A stretch of 64,000 nucleotides of DNA from GCA-2862585 sp965277895 (GTDB taxonomy: Bacteria > Bacteroidota > Bacteroidia > Flavobacteriales > UBA7312), in contig CBDIDR010000001.1 in assembly GCA_965277895.1 (NCBI GenBank), forward strand, positions 1,612,001 to 1,676,000. The letters run 5' to 3'. Shown piece after piece: positions 53,076 through 63,400 of the stretch. A program made the translations under genes and the position numbers. Each line of letters starts with the position of its first letter. Within the stretch, counting starts at the first letter, position 1. Under the pieces are notes generated by a model. The model worked only from the letters and a program-made list of their open reading frames with translations. It searched no databases and was not told the DNA's origin.

Positions 53076-53428
53076 GTTTAGCAATTACAGGAAAACTAGT
53101 TAAAGCATTAGACGTAGAAAGTGGCACAAGTAAAGCCGGAAAAGAATGGAAAAAACAATCTTTTGTGATTGATACTGGTGCACAGTACAATCCAGAAGTG
53201 TGTTTTAGCTTATTTGGCGAGGACAAAATCGCTATGATTGAAGGCTTACAGCCTGGAATGGAAATCGAAGTTTCATTCAATCTATCCTCTAGAGAATACA
53301 ATGGTAAATATTACCACAACATAGACGCATGGCGTATCAACAAAGCTGCAGCAGCAGTAGTTGAAGACATGCCTCAAGCTCCATTGAATTCTTTGGACGC
53401 TGAAGAGGACGACGACTTGCCATTCTAA
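53072..53428 (+). CDS. DUF3127 protein with SSB-like C-terminal tip
   Basis: 118 residues. An OB-fold-like core (MSLAITGKLVKALDVESGTS; KAGKEWKKQSFVIDTG; EIEVSFNLSSREYNGKYYHN; NIDAWRI) spans residues 1-90. A Pro/Ala linker follows and then an acidic tail ending EDDDLPF. The last residues closely resemble the DDDIPF tip of single-stranded DNA-binding protein, which docks many repair enzymes. DUF3127 function is undefined. ssDNA binding is inference from fold and tail. Overlaps the previous gene by 4 bases (ATGA); 3 bases to the next. Confidence 0.85.
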   Translation: MSLAITGKLVKALDVESGTSKAGKEWKKQSFVIDTGAQYNPEVCFSLFGEDKIAMIEGLQPGMEIEVSFNLSSREYNGKYYHNIDAWRINKAAAAVVEDMPQAPLNSLDAEEDDDLPF

Positions 53429-53431
53429 AAG

Positions 53432-54763
53432 ATGTCAGCCAAACTGATACGTATTTTCAAAGCTCTATTACCTGCACCATTTACTATTGCGGTAATACTC
53501 TCTGCCATTACGTTTTTACTGGCTTATTTTCTTAGCCCAAAAGATGTTTCTGCACTCCAACTGCTAACATATTGGGAAGAAGGTTTGTGGAATGCTCCCT
53601 TGTTGGTTTTTGCTGTACAAATGATGCTAATGCTGGTATTAGGTCATGTTTTAGCATTGAGTAATACCATCAGCAAGTACATTGATAAGGCTAGTCGACT
53701 ATGCACCAACACCTCCACAGCAGCTGCTTGGGTAACTCTACTTACATTAATTGTTTCCTTTTTCAATTGGGGATTGGGCTTAGTATTTGGTGCTATTTTC
53801 TCTCGGAAAGTTGGGGAATACGCCTCTAAGAATAACATTTCATTGAACTATCCTTTAATTGGAGCAGCAGGTTATTCTGGATTGATGGTATGGCATGGCG
53901 GGATTTCGGGTTCTGCCCCCATAAAAATTGCAGAAAAAGGACACTTTCTTGAAAATCAAATGGGTGTCATCTCCCAATCAGACACTATATTTTCCTCGAT
54001 GAATATCACAGTGAGTCTTTTACTTTTAATTGTTTTGCCATTAGTCATGTATATGCTCGGTAAAAAGGGAGAACACAAAGCTGTAGTTCTAGAAAGTCCA
54101 CCAATAGAGCAAAACACCACTGCTATTGAAGGTGCCGAACGTCTTGACCACTCGAAAGTTTTGGCATATATTTTTGGAGGAATCATTTTATTCTATTGCT
54201 TTTACAAAGCTATTCTATTACCAGAAGAGTTATCCCTAAGTTTTATCACACCAAATTTCATTAACCTTTTCTTATTGGGTTTAGGAATTAGCTTACACGC
54301 TAGTTTCAGTAGTTTTCTGAAAGGTATAAATCAGGCTATTGGAGGTGCTAGCGGTATACTAATTCAGTTCCCACTGTATTTTGGAATTATGGGGCTTATG
54401 AATAGTTCTGGATTGGTCAGTATATTTTCTGATTTTTTCGTGAGTATTTCAAACTCAACCACCTTCCCGATTTTCACCTTCTTTAGTGCCGGAATTGTAA
54501 ATGTATTTGTCCCAAGTGGCGGTGGACAGTGGGGCGTACAAGGACCAATCATTATTGAAGCGGCAAGTCAACTCAATGTTCCATATTGGAAATCTGTGAT
54601 GGCTCTTGCCTATGGCGATCAAATTACAAATATGCTGCAACCCTTCTGGGCATTACCTCTATTGGGAATTACAGGCCTTAAGGCTAAAGAAATATTGCCT
54701 TACAGCTTACTTCTAATGTTAGCGGGAATTGTAATTTTTATTGCTGCACTATTAATTTTCTAA
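53432..54763 (+). CDS. Short-chain fatty acid transporter (AtoE-like)
   Basis: 443 residues, about 12 membrane helices. Features of the AtoE/TIGR00366 family: TNTSTAAAWVTLLTLIVSFF near 90, GYSGLMVWHGGISGSAPIKI near 145, and FVPSGGGQWGVQGPIIIEAA near 355, the most conserved stretch. Takes up acetoacetate or short-chain fatty acids in E. coli (AtoE). Substrate here is inferred. Third gene of the flavin reductase-DUF3127 unit; ends in a 4-base tail-to-tail overlap with the ABC permease. Confidence 0.88.
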   Translation: MSAKLIRIFKALLPAPFTIAVILSAITFLLAYFLSPKDVSALQLLTYWEEGLWNAPLLVFAVQMMLMLVLGHVLALSNTISKYIDKASRLCTNTSTAAAWVTLLTLIVSFFNWGLGLVFGAIFSRKVGEYASKNNISLNYPLIGAAGYSGLMVWHGGISGSAPIKIAEKGHFLENQMGVISQSDTIFSSMNITVSLLLLIVLPLVMYMLGKKGEHKAVVLESPPIEQNTTAIEGAERLDHSKVLAYIFGGIILFYCFYKAILLPEELSLSFITPNFINLFLLGLGISLHASFSSFLKGINQAIGGASGILIQFPLYFGIMGLMNSSGLVSIFSDFFVSISNSTTFPIFTFFSAGIVNVFVPSGGGQWGVQGPIIIEAASQLNVPYWKSVMALAYGDQITNMLQPFWALPLLGITGLKAKEILPYSLLLMLAGIVIFIAALLIF

Positions 54764-55809
54764 GAGCGAACATCTAAGGCGTCTCGCAAAGCATTACCGA
54801 GTAAAACAAAAGATAAGACGAGCAGCATAATCGCTATTCCTGGGAATATGGCTAAATAAGATTTGCCCATAACTATAAAAGCGTAGTGGTCTTTAATCAT
54901 TGTCCCCCAAGAAGGCATGGGAGGCTGAGCACCAATTCCCAAGAAACTCAAGCCAGCCTCAATAAGGATTGCAGATGCAAAATTAGCGGCAGAAATTACA
55001 ATCACTGCCCCCATTACATTTGGTAAAATATGTTTGAAAAGTATTCGAAAGTGACTAAAGCCTAAGCTTTGAGCTGCCTCAACATATTCATTTTCCCTAA
55101 CGCTTAACACTTCACCGCGAACAATTCTAGCAACTTCTACCCACATCGTGAGGCCTACAGCAACAAACACTTGCCAAAAGCCTTTGCCTAAAGCTAAGGA
55201 TATAGCAATAACCATAAGCAAAGTAGGAATAGACCAAACCACATTTACAAGCCACATTATGGCAGCATCTACTCTACCTCTATAATAACCAGCAATGGCT
55301 CCTAAGGATATACCAATCAAAAGAGAAATGAAAACCGAAATAAAACCTACAGATAGAGACACTCGTGTACCACACAAAATCCGACTTAACAAGTCTCTTC
55401 CAAAGGAATCTGTTCCTAAAATATAAGTACGTTCAAAAATTATATAATTACTATCGCTAAACTGCTGCTCATACTGACTGTCAAATGGCGTATACCACAA
55501 TACTCCATTATCTTCTCTATATGTTGAAATAGGAATTTCTTCAAACTGTGACTCTTGTCCAAAAAGCATTTTCTCAAATAAATTAACCTCAGGCACTTTC
55601 TCTTTTGGGACTAGAATAAAAGCTGTAGTAAAACCAGGTTCTTTTTTTGACAATTCTAAATGCATCTTATTAGAATATGGTGTAGAATCTGGAAAAATAA
55701 CATAGCCTAAAAAACTTATTACTACTGCAATAGAAATAATGATAAAACCAAAAACTCCAAGACTATTTTTCTTGAATTTTTGCCAAGCTATGTGTGATAA
55801 ACTATTCAT
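54760..55809 (-). CDS. OppC/DppC-type ABC transporter permease
   Basis: 349 residues. N-terminal helix (KNSLGVFGFIIISIAVVISF), then a periplasmic region of about 85 residues (40-125), then five helices with the BPD-transporter EAA loop EYVEAAQSLGFSHFRILFKH near 240 and the conserved GTDSFGRDLLSRILCGTRVS near 130. Member of the peptide/nickel importer permeases. No partner permease, ATPase or binding protein is in the window. The start ATG overlaps the stop of the GT2 gene by 4 bases, so it is made with a glycan enzyme. Confidence 0.88.
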   Translation of the reverse strand: MNSLSHIAWQKFKKNSLGVFGFIIISIAVVISFLGYVIFPDSTPYSNKMHLELSKKEPGFTTAFILVPKEKVPEVNLFEKMLFGQESQFEEIPISTYREDNGVLWYTPFDSQYEQQFSDSNYIIFERTYILGTDSFGRDLLSRILCGTRVSLSVGFISVFISLLIGISLGAIAGYYRGRVDAAIMWLVNVVWSIPTLLMVIAISLALGKGFWQVFVAVGLTMWVEVARIVRGEVLSVRENEYVEAAQSLGFSHFRILFKHILPNVMGAVIVISAANFASAILIEAGLSFLGIGAQPPMPSWGTMIKDHYAFIVMGKSYLAIFPGIAIMLLVLSFVLLGNALRDALDVRS

Positions 55810-56867
55810 TTTTTATATCTCCTCCCCTTCCAATTATAATGTCCAATTTGAGATGAAATAGCTACCCAAACAATATAAAAAGGATATATTATTTCAAGAA
55901 TACAAAACACATAAAAAGGTATATCGTATTCAAAAAATCGACATAACTTTCTTAAAAACATAAAGTCAACTACAGATTTTACAAGATAAAATACTATTAG
56001 TGCAAACAGTTGTTCTCTTATATACAAAGCAATAAATGATAGGCTAACTAAAAATATCAAAAGAGATACCCACTGGGCAGAAGCATCTTTATAGGCTGAA
56101 GTTTTAGACGCCCATCTTTTTCTCTGATTTAAAAACTCTGAAAGTGTGGACTTAGGTTCGGTTGACACAATAGCCTTTTGGTTTTTAACAAAGGAAATCT
56201 TACCCTTATTTTCCTTCACATGATGCAATAAAAAGACATCATCTCCAGAGGCTATTTCATTTTCTGTATTTGAAAAGATGGAAGAGCGAAACGCCATATT
56301 TGCTCCATTGCACATAAACGCCTTTTGAATGCCTATCGCTCCTGCTCCAGTTCCAATTAGACTCATGAATTCTAGAGCTTGAATTTTCTTAAAGTCATTA
56401 TCTAAGCTATGATAAGCAACAGGACCTGAAACCAATTGAATCTCTTTTTCAGCGAAAGGCGACACCATGGAACTAATCCAATCTTCAGAAAGTCGACAAT
56501 CGGCATCTGTAGTTAAAATAATATCGTATTTAGCTTTAGCAACACCACATTCAATAGCGGCTTTTTTACCACTTCCTTGCGAGCTTAGCAAGTCTATATT
56601 TAAGGAGGAAGCTTTTACTATTTGAAAAGACTTATCCTCCGATGAGTCGTCTATAAAAATAAACTGCACTTTAGATAATGGGTAGTTTTGATTTTCTAAA
56701 TCTGAGAGCAATAAAGGCAAATGCTTTTCTTCATTTCTAAAGGCAACTAAAACGCTTAGCTCAATGTCTTTCGTTGGAGCTACTGAAGGCAGACTTGACC
56801 ATCCTTTTGAATAGGATTTAATCTGTAATAAATACAACAGAAGGAGTATGATATACAAGACTATCAT
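55806..56867 (-). CDS. GT2-family membrane glycosyltransferase
   Basis: 353 residues. N-terminal helix (MIVLYIILLLLYLLQI), then a GT-A catalytic domain with ELSVLVAFRNEEKHLPLLLS near 35, FIDDSSEDKS near 70, the DxD site TDADCRLSEDW near 118, and QRKRWASK (QxxRW, processive type) near 240. Three C-terminal helices follow. Probably adds sugars to a lipid-linked or polysaccharide acceptor at the inner membrane. Overlaps the next and preceding genes by 4 bases each. Confidence 0.85.
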   Translation of the reverse strand: MIVLYIILLLLYLLQIKSYSKGWSSLPSVAPTKDIELSVLVAFRNEEKHLPLLLSDLENQNYPLSKVQFIFIDDSSEDKSFQIVKASSLNIDLLSSQGSGKKAAIECGVAKAKYDIILTTDADCRLSEDWISSMVSPFAEKEIQLVSGPVAYHSLDNDFKKIQALEFMSLIGTGAGAIGIQKAFMCNGANMAFRSSIFSNTENEIASGDDVFLLHHVKENKGKISFVKNQKAIVSTEPKSTLSEFLNQRKRWASKTSAYKDASAQWVSLLIFLVSLSFIALYIREQLFALIVFYLVKSVVDFMFLRKLCRFFEYDIPFYVFCILEIIYPFYIVWVAISSQIGHYNWKGRRYKK

Positions 56868-57835
56868 TTGCGAAAGAATTTAAGCTGATAAACGAACAAG
56901 GTTCCTATGAGAGCCGGAATAACTAAATTTATTATCCACAGAGTAAAAGCAGCAGTCATTATGCCAATCACATTTTCAGAAAGAAAACCAAAGAAATAGA
57001 TGGCTACAGAGCCTCTTACACCTATTTCAGTTAAAGCAATTGTTGGTATTACAGACATACTCAAAAAGGTTAAGGCACTCATTGTCAAAGACTCAATAAA
57101 TGTTACATCTATGTTTACAAATCTTATAAGTAAATAAAATTGAAAGGAATACACCAAATAGCGAGATATACTGGCTAGTAAAACAATAAGTATTTCTGAA
57201 GTGGAGTATTTAGAAAATACAGACCAATAGTCTTCATATTTTTTCAAAAATTTCCATTTTGATAATACCACAGACAATTTTGAAATGTTGAATAAAGCAT
57301 AAAGTAAGGAGGATATAAGTAGTAGACAAATTCCAAATACTAGTGTAGAATTATCAAAGAAGTCAGCAAATACTGGTGTCGAGAAATGTAATGTGAAATA
57401 CCATAAAGCTAATAGTCCAAAAATAACTGTAGCTACAAGCTGAGAAAGGTTGCCAAAAATAGTTACCAATACAGCCTTTATTCGGTCGGCATATTGTAAG
57501 CAAAACACTCTACCTCCAAACTCTCCTATTCTATTAGGTGTAAACATAGAAACGGTAATTCCTAAAAAAACAGCTTTTAACGATAACCAGAAGCTTACTT
57601 TTTCCAGTTTAACAATCAAAAACTGCCATTTTAATGCATCTATCGCCCAATTCAAACCCATTAATAGTATGACAAAAATTAAATCGGTGTAGCTGTCTTT
57701 ATTAAGTATATAAATAAACTGCTGCTTAATTTCCAAAAAACTCTCATTAGCAAACACCTTTTGATATAAAAACCAAAAGGCTAAACCAACAATCAATAAT
57801 TTAATTAATACACTGATTTTTTTGCTACTTTGCAT
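56864..57835 (-). CDS. Flippase-like LPG synthase-type (UPF0104/AglD) membrane protein
   Basis: 323 residues from the ATG at 57835 (MQSSKKISVLIKLLIVGLAF), with 7-8 helices. Family hallmarks ALKWQFLIVKLEKVSFWLSLK near 70, MFTPNRIGEFGGRVF near 100 and IALTEIGVRGSVAIYFFG near 258. Related domains sit in MprF (lysyl-PG synthase/flippase) and in archaeal AglD. A lipid-linked sugar flippase role is possible. It is co-transcribed with the GT2 gene (4-base overlap). The longer frame to 57901 overlaps ruvC and is rejected. Confidence 0.78.
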   Translation of the reverse strand: MQSSKKISVLIKLLIVGLAFWFLYQKVFANESFLEIKQQFIYILNKDSYTDLIFVILLMGLNWAIDALKWQFLIVKLEKVSFWLSLKAVFLGITVSMFTPNRIGEFGGRVFCLQYADRIKAVLVTIFGNLSQLVATVIFGLLALWYFTLHFSTPVFADFFDNSTLVFGICLLLISSLLYALFNISKLSVVLSKWKFLKKYEDYWSVFSKYSTSEILIVLLASISRYLVYSFQFYLLIRFVNIDVTFIESLTMSALTFLSMSVIPTIALTEIGVRGSVAIYFFGFLSENVIGIMTAAFTLWIINLVIPALIGTLFVYQLKFFRK

Positions 57836-57854
57836 ATTCAACAATATTACGAAA

Positions 57855-58412
57855 TTGAAAAATAAAACTGACCGAATAATTTTAGGTATTGACCCTGGCA
57901 CAACAATTATGGGATATGGACTTATTCATATCAAAGGCAATCAAATGGAAATGCTGTCAATGGGTGTATTGCATTTATCAAAATTAGGAAGTCATGCTGA
58001 TAAATTAAAGCGAATATTTGAACGTACTTTAGCACTGATTGACGAATACAATGCTGATGAAATGGCCTTGGAAGCTCCTTTCTTTGGAAAGAATGTCCAA
58101 TCAATGCTAAAATTAGGTCGAGCACAAGGAGTAGCTATGGCAGCTGGTTTGTATAGGAATATCCCTATTTATGAATACGCCCCTAAAAAGATAAAAATGT
58201 CCATTACTGGAAAAGGGACAGCATCTAAAGAGCAAGTTGCTGCTATGCTTAAAAGTCTTCTTAAAATCAAAGAAATGCCAAAACACTTGGATGCATCAGA
58301 TGGCTTAGCAGCGGCAGTATGCCATTACTTTCAAAATGATAAAGTTAGTCAGGGAAAATCCTATTCCAATTGGTCTTCATTTCTTAAGGACAATCCAGGA
58401 CGTTTAAAGTAA
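57855..58412 (+). CDS. ruvC: Holliday junction resolvase RuvC
   Basis: Cuts Holliday junctions in recombination with RuvAB. I choose the TTG at 57855 (reading M/L-KNKTDRIILGIDPG), 185 residues, as relatives begin a few residues before ILGIDPG. An earlier TTG at 57822 would overlap the divergent flippase gene. No ATG start exists. Catalytic acids are in GIDPGTT (Asp), ALEAPFFGKN (Glu) and the HLDASDGLAAA cluster, all present. Ends in a 9-base tail-to-tail overlap with the HIT gene. Confidence 0.93.
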   Translation: MKNKTDRIILGIDPGTTIMGYGLIHIKGNQMEMLSMGVLHLSKLGSHADKLKRIFERTLALIDEYNADEMALEAPFFGKNVQSMLKLGRAQGVAMAAGLYRNIPIYEYAPKKIKMSITGKGTASKEQVAAMLKSLLKIKEMPKHLDASDGLAAAVCHYFQNDKVSQGKSYSNWSSFLKDNPGRLK

Positions 58413-58802
58413 TACCTTTGTAGAAATTAATTGGGCTACTTCCTCAAATTCTTCTTTAGTGAACGACAATTTTTCTCTTGAAAAATTAATATCCTCAACA
58501 CCATTAATGGGAACTAGGTGAATATGAGCATGAGCAACTTCTAATCCTATTACAGCAACGCCAATACGCTCGCAGTCAATAACTTTCTTTTGGGCTATTG
58601 CTACCTTTTGAGCAAACTTCCAAAGATTAGCGTATTCATCACTTTCCATATCAAAAATATAGTCAGTTTCATTCTTTGGAATAACTAATGTGTGCCCTTT
58701 AGATAATGGAAATATATCCAAAAAGGCTAAAAAATTATCGTTCTCCGCAACTTTGTAAGCTGGGATTTCACCACTAATAATTTTAGAAAATATAGTCGAC
58801 AC
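58404..58802 (-). CDS. HIT-family nucleotide hydrolase (HINT-like)
   Basis: 132 residues. N-terminal TIFSKIISGEIPAYKVAEND, then PLSKGHTLVIPK near 35 and the histidine triad HAHIHLVPIN near 90. Members cleave AMP-lysine-type or aminoacyl-adenylate intermediates. The start is GTG at 58802, sharing a base with the greA stop (TAGTG). Located directly downstream of greA, as in several Bacteroidota. Confidence 0.92.
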   Translation of the reverse strand: MSTIFSKIISGEIPAYKVAENDNFLAFLDIFPLSKGHTLVIPKNETDYIFDMESDEYANLWKFAQKVAIAQKKVIDCERIGVAVIGLEVAHAHIHLVPINGVEDINFSREKLSFTKEEFEEVAQLISTKVLL

Positions 58803-59275
58803 TATCTTGAAATATCAATAATTTCAAACTTCATGAGGCCCTTTGGTACTTGAATTTCGGCGATATCACCTACTTCTTTACCTAATAAGCCCTTTGCAAT
58901 TGGTGAGCTGATAGAAATCTTCTTAGTCTTTAAATCGGCTTCACTTTCTGGTACGATTTCATAAGTCATCGACATAGAGTTAACTATATTTTTAATAGTC
59001 ACTTTAGACATGATAAGTACCTTTGAAGTGTCTATTTGGGATTCATCTAGAATTCTTGCTTTAGCAAATTCCGATTCCATTTTAGCAATTTTTGCTTCCA
59101 ATAGTCCCTGAGCTTCTTTTGCAGCGTCATATTCAGCATTTTCAGAGAGATCACCCTTGTCTCTTGCTTCTGAGATTTGACGAGCAATACTACTTCGTTC
59201 AGTAGTCTTTAAATGTTCTAATTCTTTTCGAAGTTTTTCTAATCCTTCTTCAGTATAATATACAATATCTGACAT
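58802..59275 (-). CDS. greA: Transcription elongation factor GreA
   Basis: Rescues backtracked RNA polymerase by stimulating transcript cleavage. 157 residues from the ATG at 59275 (MSDIVYYTEEGLEKLRKELE). N-terminal coiled coil with the acidic tip in DLSENAEYDAAKEAQ (residues 43-57), then the C-terminal FKBP-like domain (SPIAKGLLGKEVGDIAEIQV). The frame extension to 59299 has no family support. The HIT gene follows with a 1-base overlap. Confidence 0.94.
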   Translation of the reverse strand: MSDIVYYTEEGLEKLRKELEHLKTTERSSIARQISEARDKGDLSENAEYDAAKEAQGLLEAKIAKMESEFAKARILDESQIDTSKVLIMSKVTIKNIVNSMSMTYEIVPESEADLKTKKISISSPIAKGLLGKEVGDIAEIQVPKGLMKFEIIDISR

Positions 59276-59289
59276 AATTTTATGCATTA

Positions 59290-59326
59290 AAAAAGTCAAA
59301 AGAGAAGACCGTTGTGGCCTTCTCTT
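59290..59326 (-). terminator. Terminator of the PorV-like gene
   Basis: Minus strand: AAGAGAAGGCC / GGTCTTCTCTT stem (11 bp with one G-T pair), 5-base loop, then TTGACTTTTTT. It lies 28 bases after the PorV-like stop and 15 bases upstream of greA. Confidence 0.8.
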
Positions 59327-59353
59327 CTTACTAAATTATAAATTTTATTTTAC

Positions 59354-60391
59354 TTATAGGTCTATGCGAACGCCTATGGTGTTTAATAAACCAAAGTGTT
59401 CTGATGGTCTCATTGAGTAATCAATACCAAATGTTGTTTCACCAGACAATGGTAATTCAACTGTAAAACCTGCTGTTGGACCTGTTAAGTCAACACTACC
59501 ATCAGCTATTTCATTTTCATAAACGTAACCACCTCTTATCATTACTAGGTCTTTGTAAGAATACTCCAAACCAACTCTGTATTGGTCATTCTTAAACGAG
59601 TTAGAAGTAAATGTACCTGCTGTTGTTAATCTATGGTTATCAGGTAATAACTGTAAGTCATATGCTAAACCAATATTTAATAATGAAGGTAATTCAAAAG
59701 CATCAGTTCGGTGCTCTAGAGTCATTGTGTACTCATTGTCAGGGGCATTACCTCTAAAGGATATACCATCGCCATCAAATACCATAGTTGGTCCTACATT
59801 TTTCAGAGCAATACCAAATTTGATATGATCACTATTACCAGTTACATATTGAATACCAGCATCTAATGCAATCCCGCCTGCACTAACATCAGATGTTCCT
59901 TCTACAATAGATTTAAATACAAACCCACCGAAGATACTATTTGAGAATGCTTTAGAATAAGCTAGATTAATATTAGTTGCAGAGATAGAATATGTACCTA
60001 ATCCGCCATCTGGTAATAATTCTGTAGTTCTAACAATATCCGCAATAGAAATAGATGTAATACCTAAAGCTAATACAGAAGTTTCGTTCAATCGTTGAGA
60101 AAAACCAAATGAGTTAATTGGAATATCAGCTAACCATGATGTTCTGGAAAATATTAACTCCGTCTTTTCAGTAAATGCTAAACCAGCTACGTTACCGTAA
60201 AGTGATTCTAATCCTCTTATTGAAGCGATATTTGCACCTCCCCAACCAGAAGACCTAGCCCAAGGATTAATTAACAACTGACTTGCACCTGCAGAACCCA
60301 CACGGTCTGGGTTACCAGCGGATAAATCTGTTGTTAAAAAACATGCAAATAGTATAATCCCAAAATGTTTAAGCGATTGTATCATTTTCAT
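59354..60391 (-). CDS. PorV/PorQ-family outer-membrane protein
   Basis: 345 residues. Signal peptide (to about residue 25, ...LTTDLSAG). PorV/PorQ family pattern: GSAGASQLLINPWARSSGWG near 32, ASIRGLESLYGNVAGLAF near 55, and a 14-strand-type barrel ending GLLNTIGVRIDL. PorV carries T9SS cargo from the translocon to the attachment complex. This shorter member is encoded 12 bases after a giant T9SS protein, so it may serve that cargo specifically. Identity with PorV itself is not claimed. Confidence 0.82.
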   Translation of the reverse strand: MKMIQSLKHFGIILFACFLTTDLSAGNPDRVGSAGASQLLINPWARSSGWGGANIASIRGLESLYGNVAGLAFTEKTELIFSRTSWLADIPINSFGFSQRLNETSVLALGITSISIADIVRTTELLPDGGLGTYSISATNINLAYSKAFSNSIFGGFVFKSIVEGTSDVSAGGIALDAGIQYVTGNSDHIKFGIALKNVGPTMVFDGDGISFRGNAPDNEYTMTLEHRTDAFELPSLLNIGLAYDLQLLPDNHRLTTAGTFTSNSFKNDQYRVGLEYSYKDLVMIRGGYVYENEIADGSVDLTGPTAGFTVELPLSGETTFGIDYSMRPSEHFGLLNTIGVRIDL

Positions 60392-60403
60392 ACAGTATAA
60401 ATA

Positions 60404-63400
60404 TTAAAAGGTGTCTAGGTCAATTGGACGTAACACACCAAACCATTTTAAATTCTTTTCTTTACCTAAGCTAGGAACACTTACATTGATAATGTATGCC
60501 CCACTTGAAATAGGAATACCTTTTTGATTTTTCAAATCCCAATCAATTGTTGCTGAGCCTTCACTATCTTTATTAAGCCTTTTAACTAATGAACCGTCTA
60601 AACTATAGATAGATATTACACATTGTGCAGGTAGATTAGTTAACCTTACTCTTGAGTCTAACTGTCCCCCATTTTCTACACCCTCATAGGTAGAATATGC
60701 ATAGTATGGGTTTGGCACGACGTTGATTAAATCCATTACTGAGTCTAATTGACTTTCCTCAGTCAAAATTGTTGGTGCAATACCAGTAGTTGAGAAACGG
60801 TAATTAGGGTAGTTTACTTTTTTGTAGCTCACTGACATTGTTACAGGGCTAGATTGAGTACCACCACTTACTCTATCTACATAATAGATGTCTCCAAGTG
60901 AACCAGCTTGTCTCCATTCATCATTTACTTTAACTGAGTCAGAAGCCGAAATCGATGTGATTTCGTAAGCATACAATTGATCATAATTACTCAAGTAATC
61001 TTTTAACTGAGTAGCCGATGTAGTAAGTGTAATATTATCCGTGTTTTCAGTTTCATCTACATCGTTCATTTCTCTATACTCTCTTGATACATCAATATTA
61101 ACAAATACATCAGATGACAATAATTCGTAACCTTCGTTTAACAAAGGAACAGATACCCACATCATTCCTTGGAAGAACTGACGCTTGGTGTTTACATTTG
61201 TTGTAAGTGCTGTTTGTGCGGCCTCACATGCATCGTATTTAGAAGAATGAACATAAACGAAGTGTTTACCTCCTAAGAAGTAACTTCCGTTAGCCCAAGT
61301 TGGCACTTGAGTTTGTATTCTTGAACTAGGATTCCACTGCATATCATTACCATTATCAGATGATAACCAAGAATCCTCCGCAAACATAATGTTCAAACGT
61401 TCACCAGTTTCTTTATTAATGGCATATCCTGGGAACCATCCCATTCCTGTTCCTGTTCCGTCAGGAGCACCTTCTTTGTCTACTGATTCAGCAGCTCTAA
61501 GGTCTAACTTAGCAACACCACCCTCCGAATATAAAGGATCATCTTGTGATTCTAAGACTACACATCTAGACCACTTCGATTTGTCACTAGTGTAAACTAC
61601 CTTCACACTTTGTAAGGAACGTAATCTATTACCTGTTTGAGCTATTGGATGATTATCGGTAAAAACAGATGTATTATCGTATCCTGGACCATCTTTGTAG
61701 TAAGATACCAATCTGTATGGAGCCCACGTTCCATTAACAACATCTTCAAAAACACCGTCAGGGTCACCTTCTATATCGTTAAATACATTAGTTCCAGCTG
61801 ATGAGAAAGAACCAGCATGAATCCAGTTTCTACCCCACCGGTAAGTATTTGTAAGTGAGGTTTCCCCATCCTCCTCATCAACATCACGAACACCGGTTAA
61901 CCAAGGGTTGTATTCGTTAGCAAATTCAATAGACGAGGAAATAAGCCCATTGTTGTCTTCATAACTTGCTGTATTACTCTGGTAATCCCAATCCGCAGGA
62001 TTTTTTTGTTCTATTTCTACAGAAAATCCAAAATTTGAGAATAATTGTTGGTTACCAAAGCTGATATTAGCATCGGCTACAAAACTTTCAGAAGTAGTAA
62101 GGTTTACCAACTCCCATTTAGAAACAGCTTCATCTAACACAATGTGTCTAGGGTCAGATACTGAAGCATTATATACCTCACCATACATTTTTAAAGCGAA
62201 GTCAGATTGGGTTAAATAACGAGGGTCAATGACTTTTAAGTCAACTGGTCCAAGATTCGCTTGGTAAGTTGGCTCATCAGACAAATGACTAGCTGAATTC
62301 ATTATCTCATTTTCTGTTTCTTCAGTTAGCTGTAATTCAAAACCTCCGTTACCCGCTCCATACACTTTAGTAAGCTCTATACCGTCACCAACTTCAGCAT
62401 TCATAACTGAAGTAAAGGGTTTGTGCGGAATAGCTGAATATACCTTAATATTCTTACGACCAGCTTTGTAAGGTCTTTGCTGACCATCCAAAAGTGCTGG
62501 AATTGTTGGATCGTAATCTTTATAATTGTTGTAACCGTATGCAACACCCATATAATAATAGGTCTGGTTGTTTACTAAATCTTTATTTCCAGTAGCAAAC
62601 TGATCTTCAGTAATTTGAATAGAGTTTGTTATACCTAAATCAGAACCCGACACTTCTAGGGTTGGCACATTGGCACCAATAGATACATCAAAATTGTAAT
62701 TGATAAGGTTTTCTACTGAGTCTTTTATATCTGACTGGAAAACTAATCGTGCTAAATCAGGATTATCTAAGTCTGTTACACTTACAGAAGCTGAACTTAG
62801 CTGATATAATTGGTATCCTTGAAATCTGTAATATGGATCCCATGTTTCTCCAGCAGGAGAAATAATTAATGGATCAAGTTCTTTATAACTCTCTAGGAAG
62901 TTATTTGATGTTGGTCCATTAGATAAATTAAGTACTAACTCTCTATCAAGCTCAACAATCTCAATATCTGGAGCATCAGGTCCATTTAATACTTTAAAGC
63001 AGTTATCAAATAGTGCTTGTGCTTTATCATCAGCAAGTCTAATTAATTCAACTGATGCTAAATTATCACCAGCAGTAGCTCTTGCCCAAACAACACCCGT
63101 TGTAATTCTGTTTACAGCACCTGGCTCAAGTGTAAAAGGTCCAGCAGACTGAACAAATCGTCTATCAGCAGGCTGATTACCCTCTGTTTTCTCCGTCCAA
63201 CCATCAGGATCATCCCAAGAGTCAGAAGTAATAAGTCCATCAGTACCCCATCCGTAAGGGTCGGTATCACCTGGGAACATAAACTTAGCAGGTGTAGAAC
63301 CATTTACACCGTCTCCACCATAGGTAATCTCAAGACCATTTTTCCATTTACCAATTAAGTAATTGTAAATATGTTGTCCATTTTCAGGGTTACCTGTATT

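Noticed and set aside
54760..55809. Complete peptide ABC importer
   Set aside because: No second permease, ATPase or binding protein gene is in the window.
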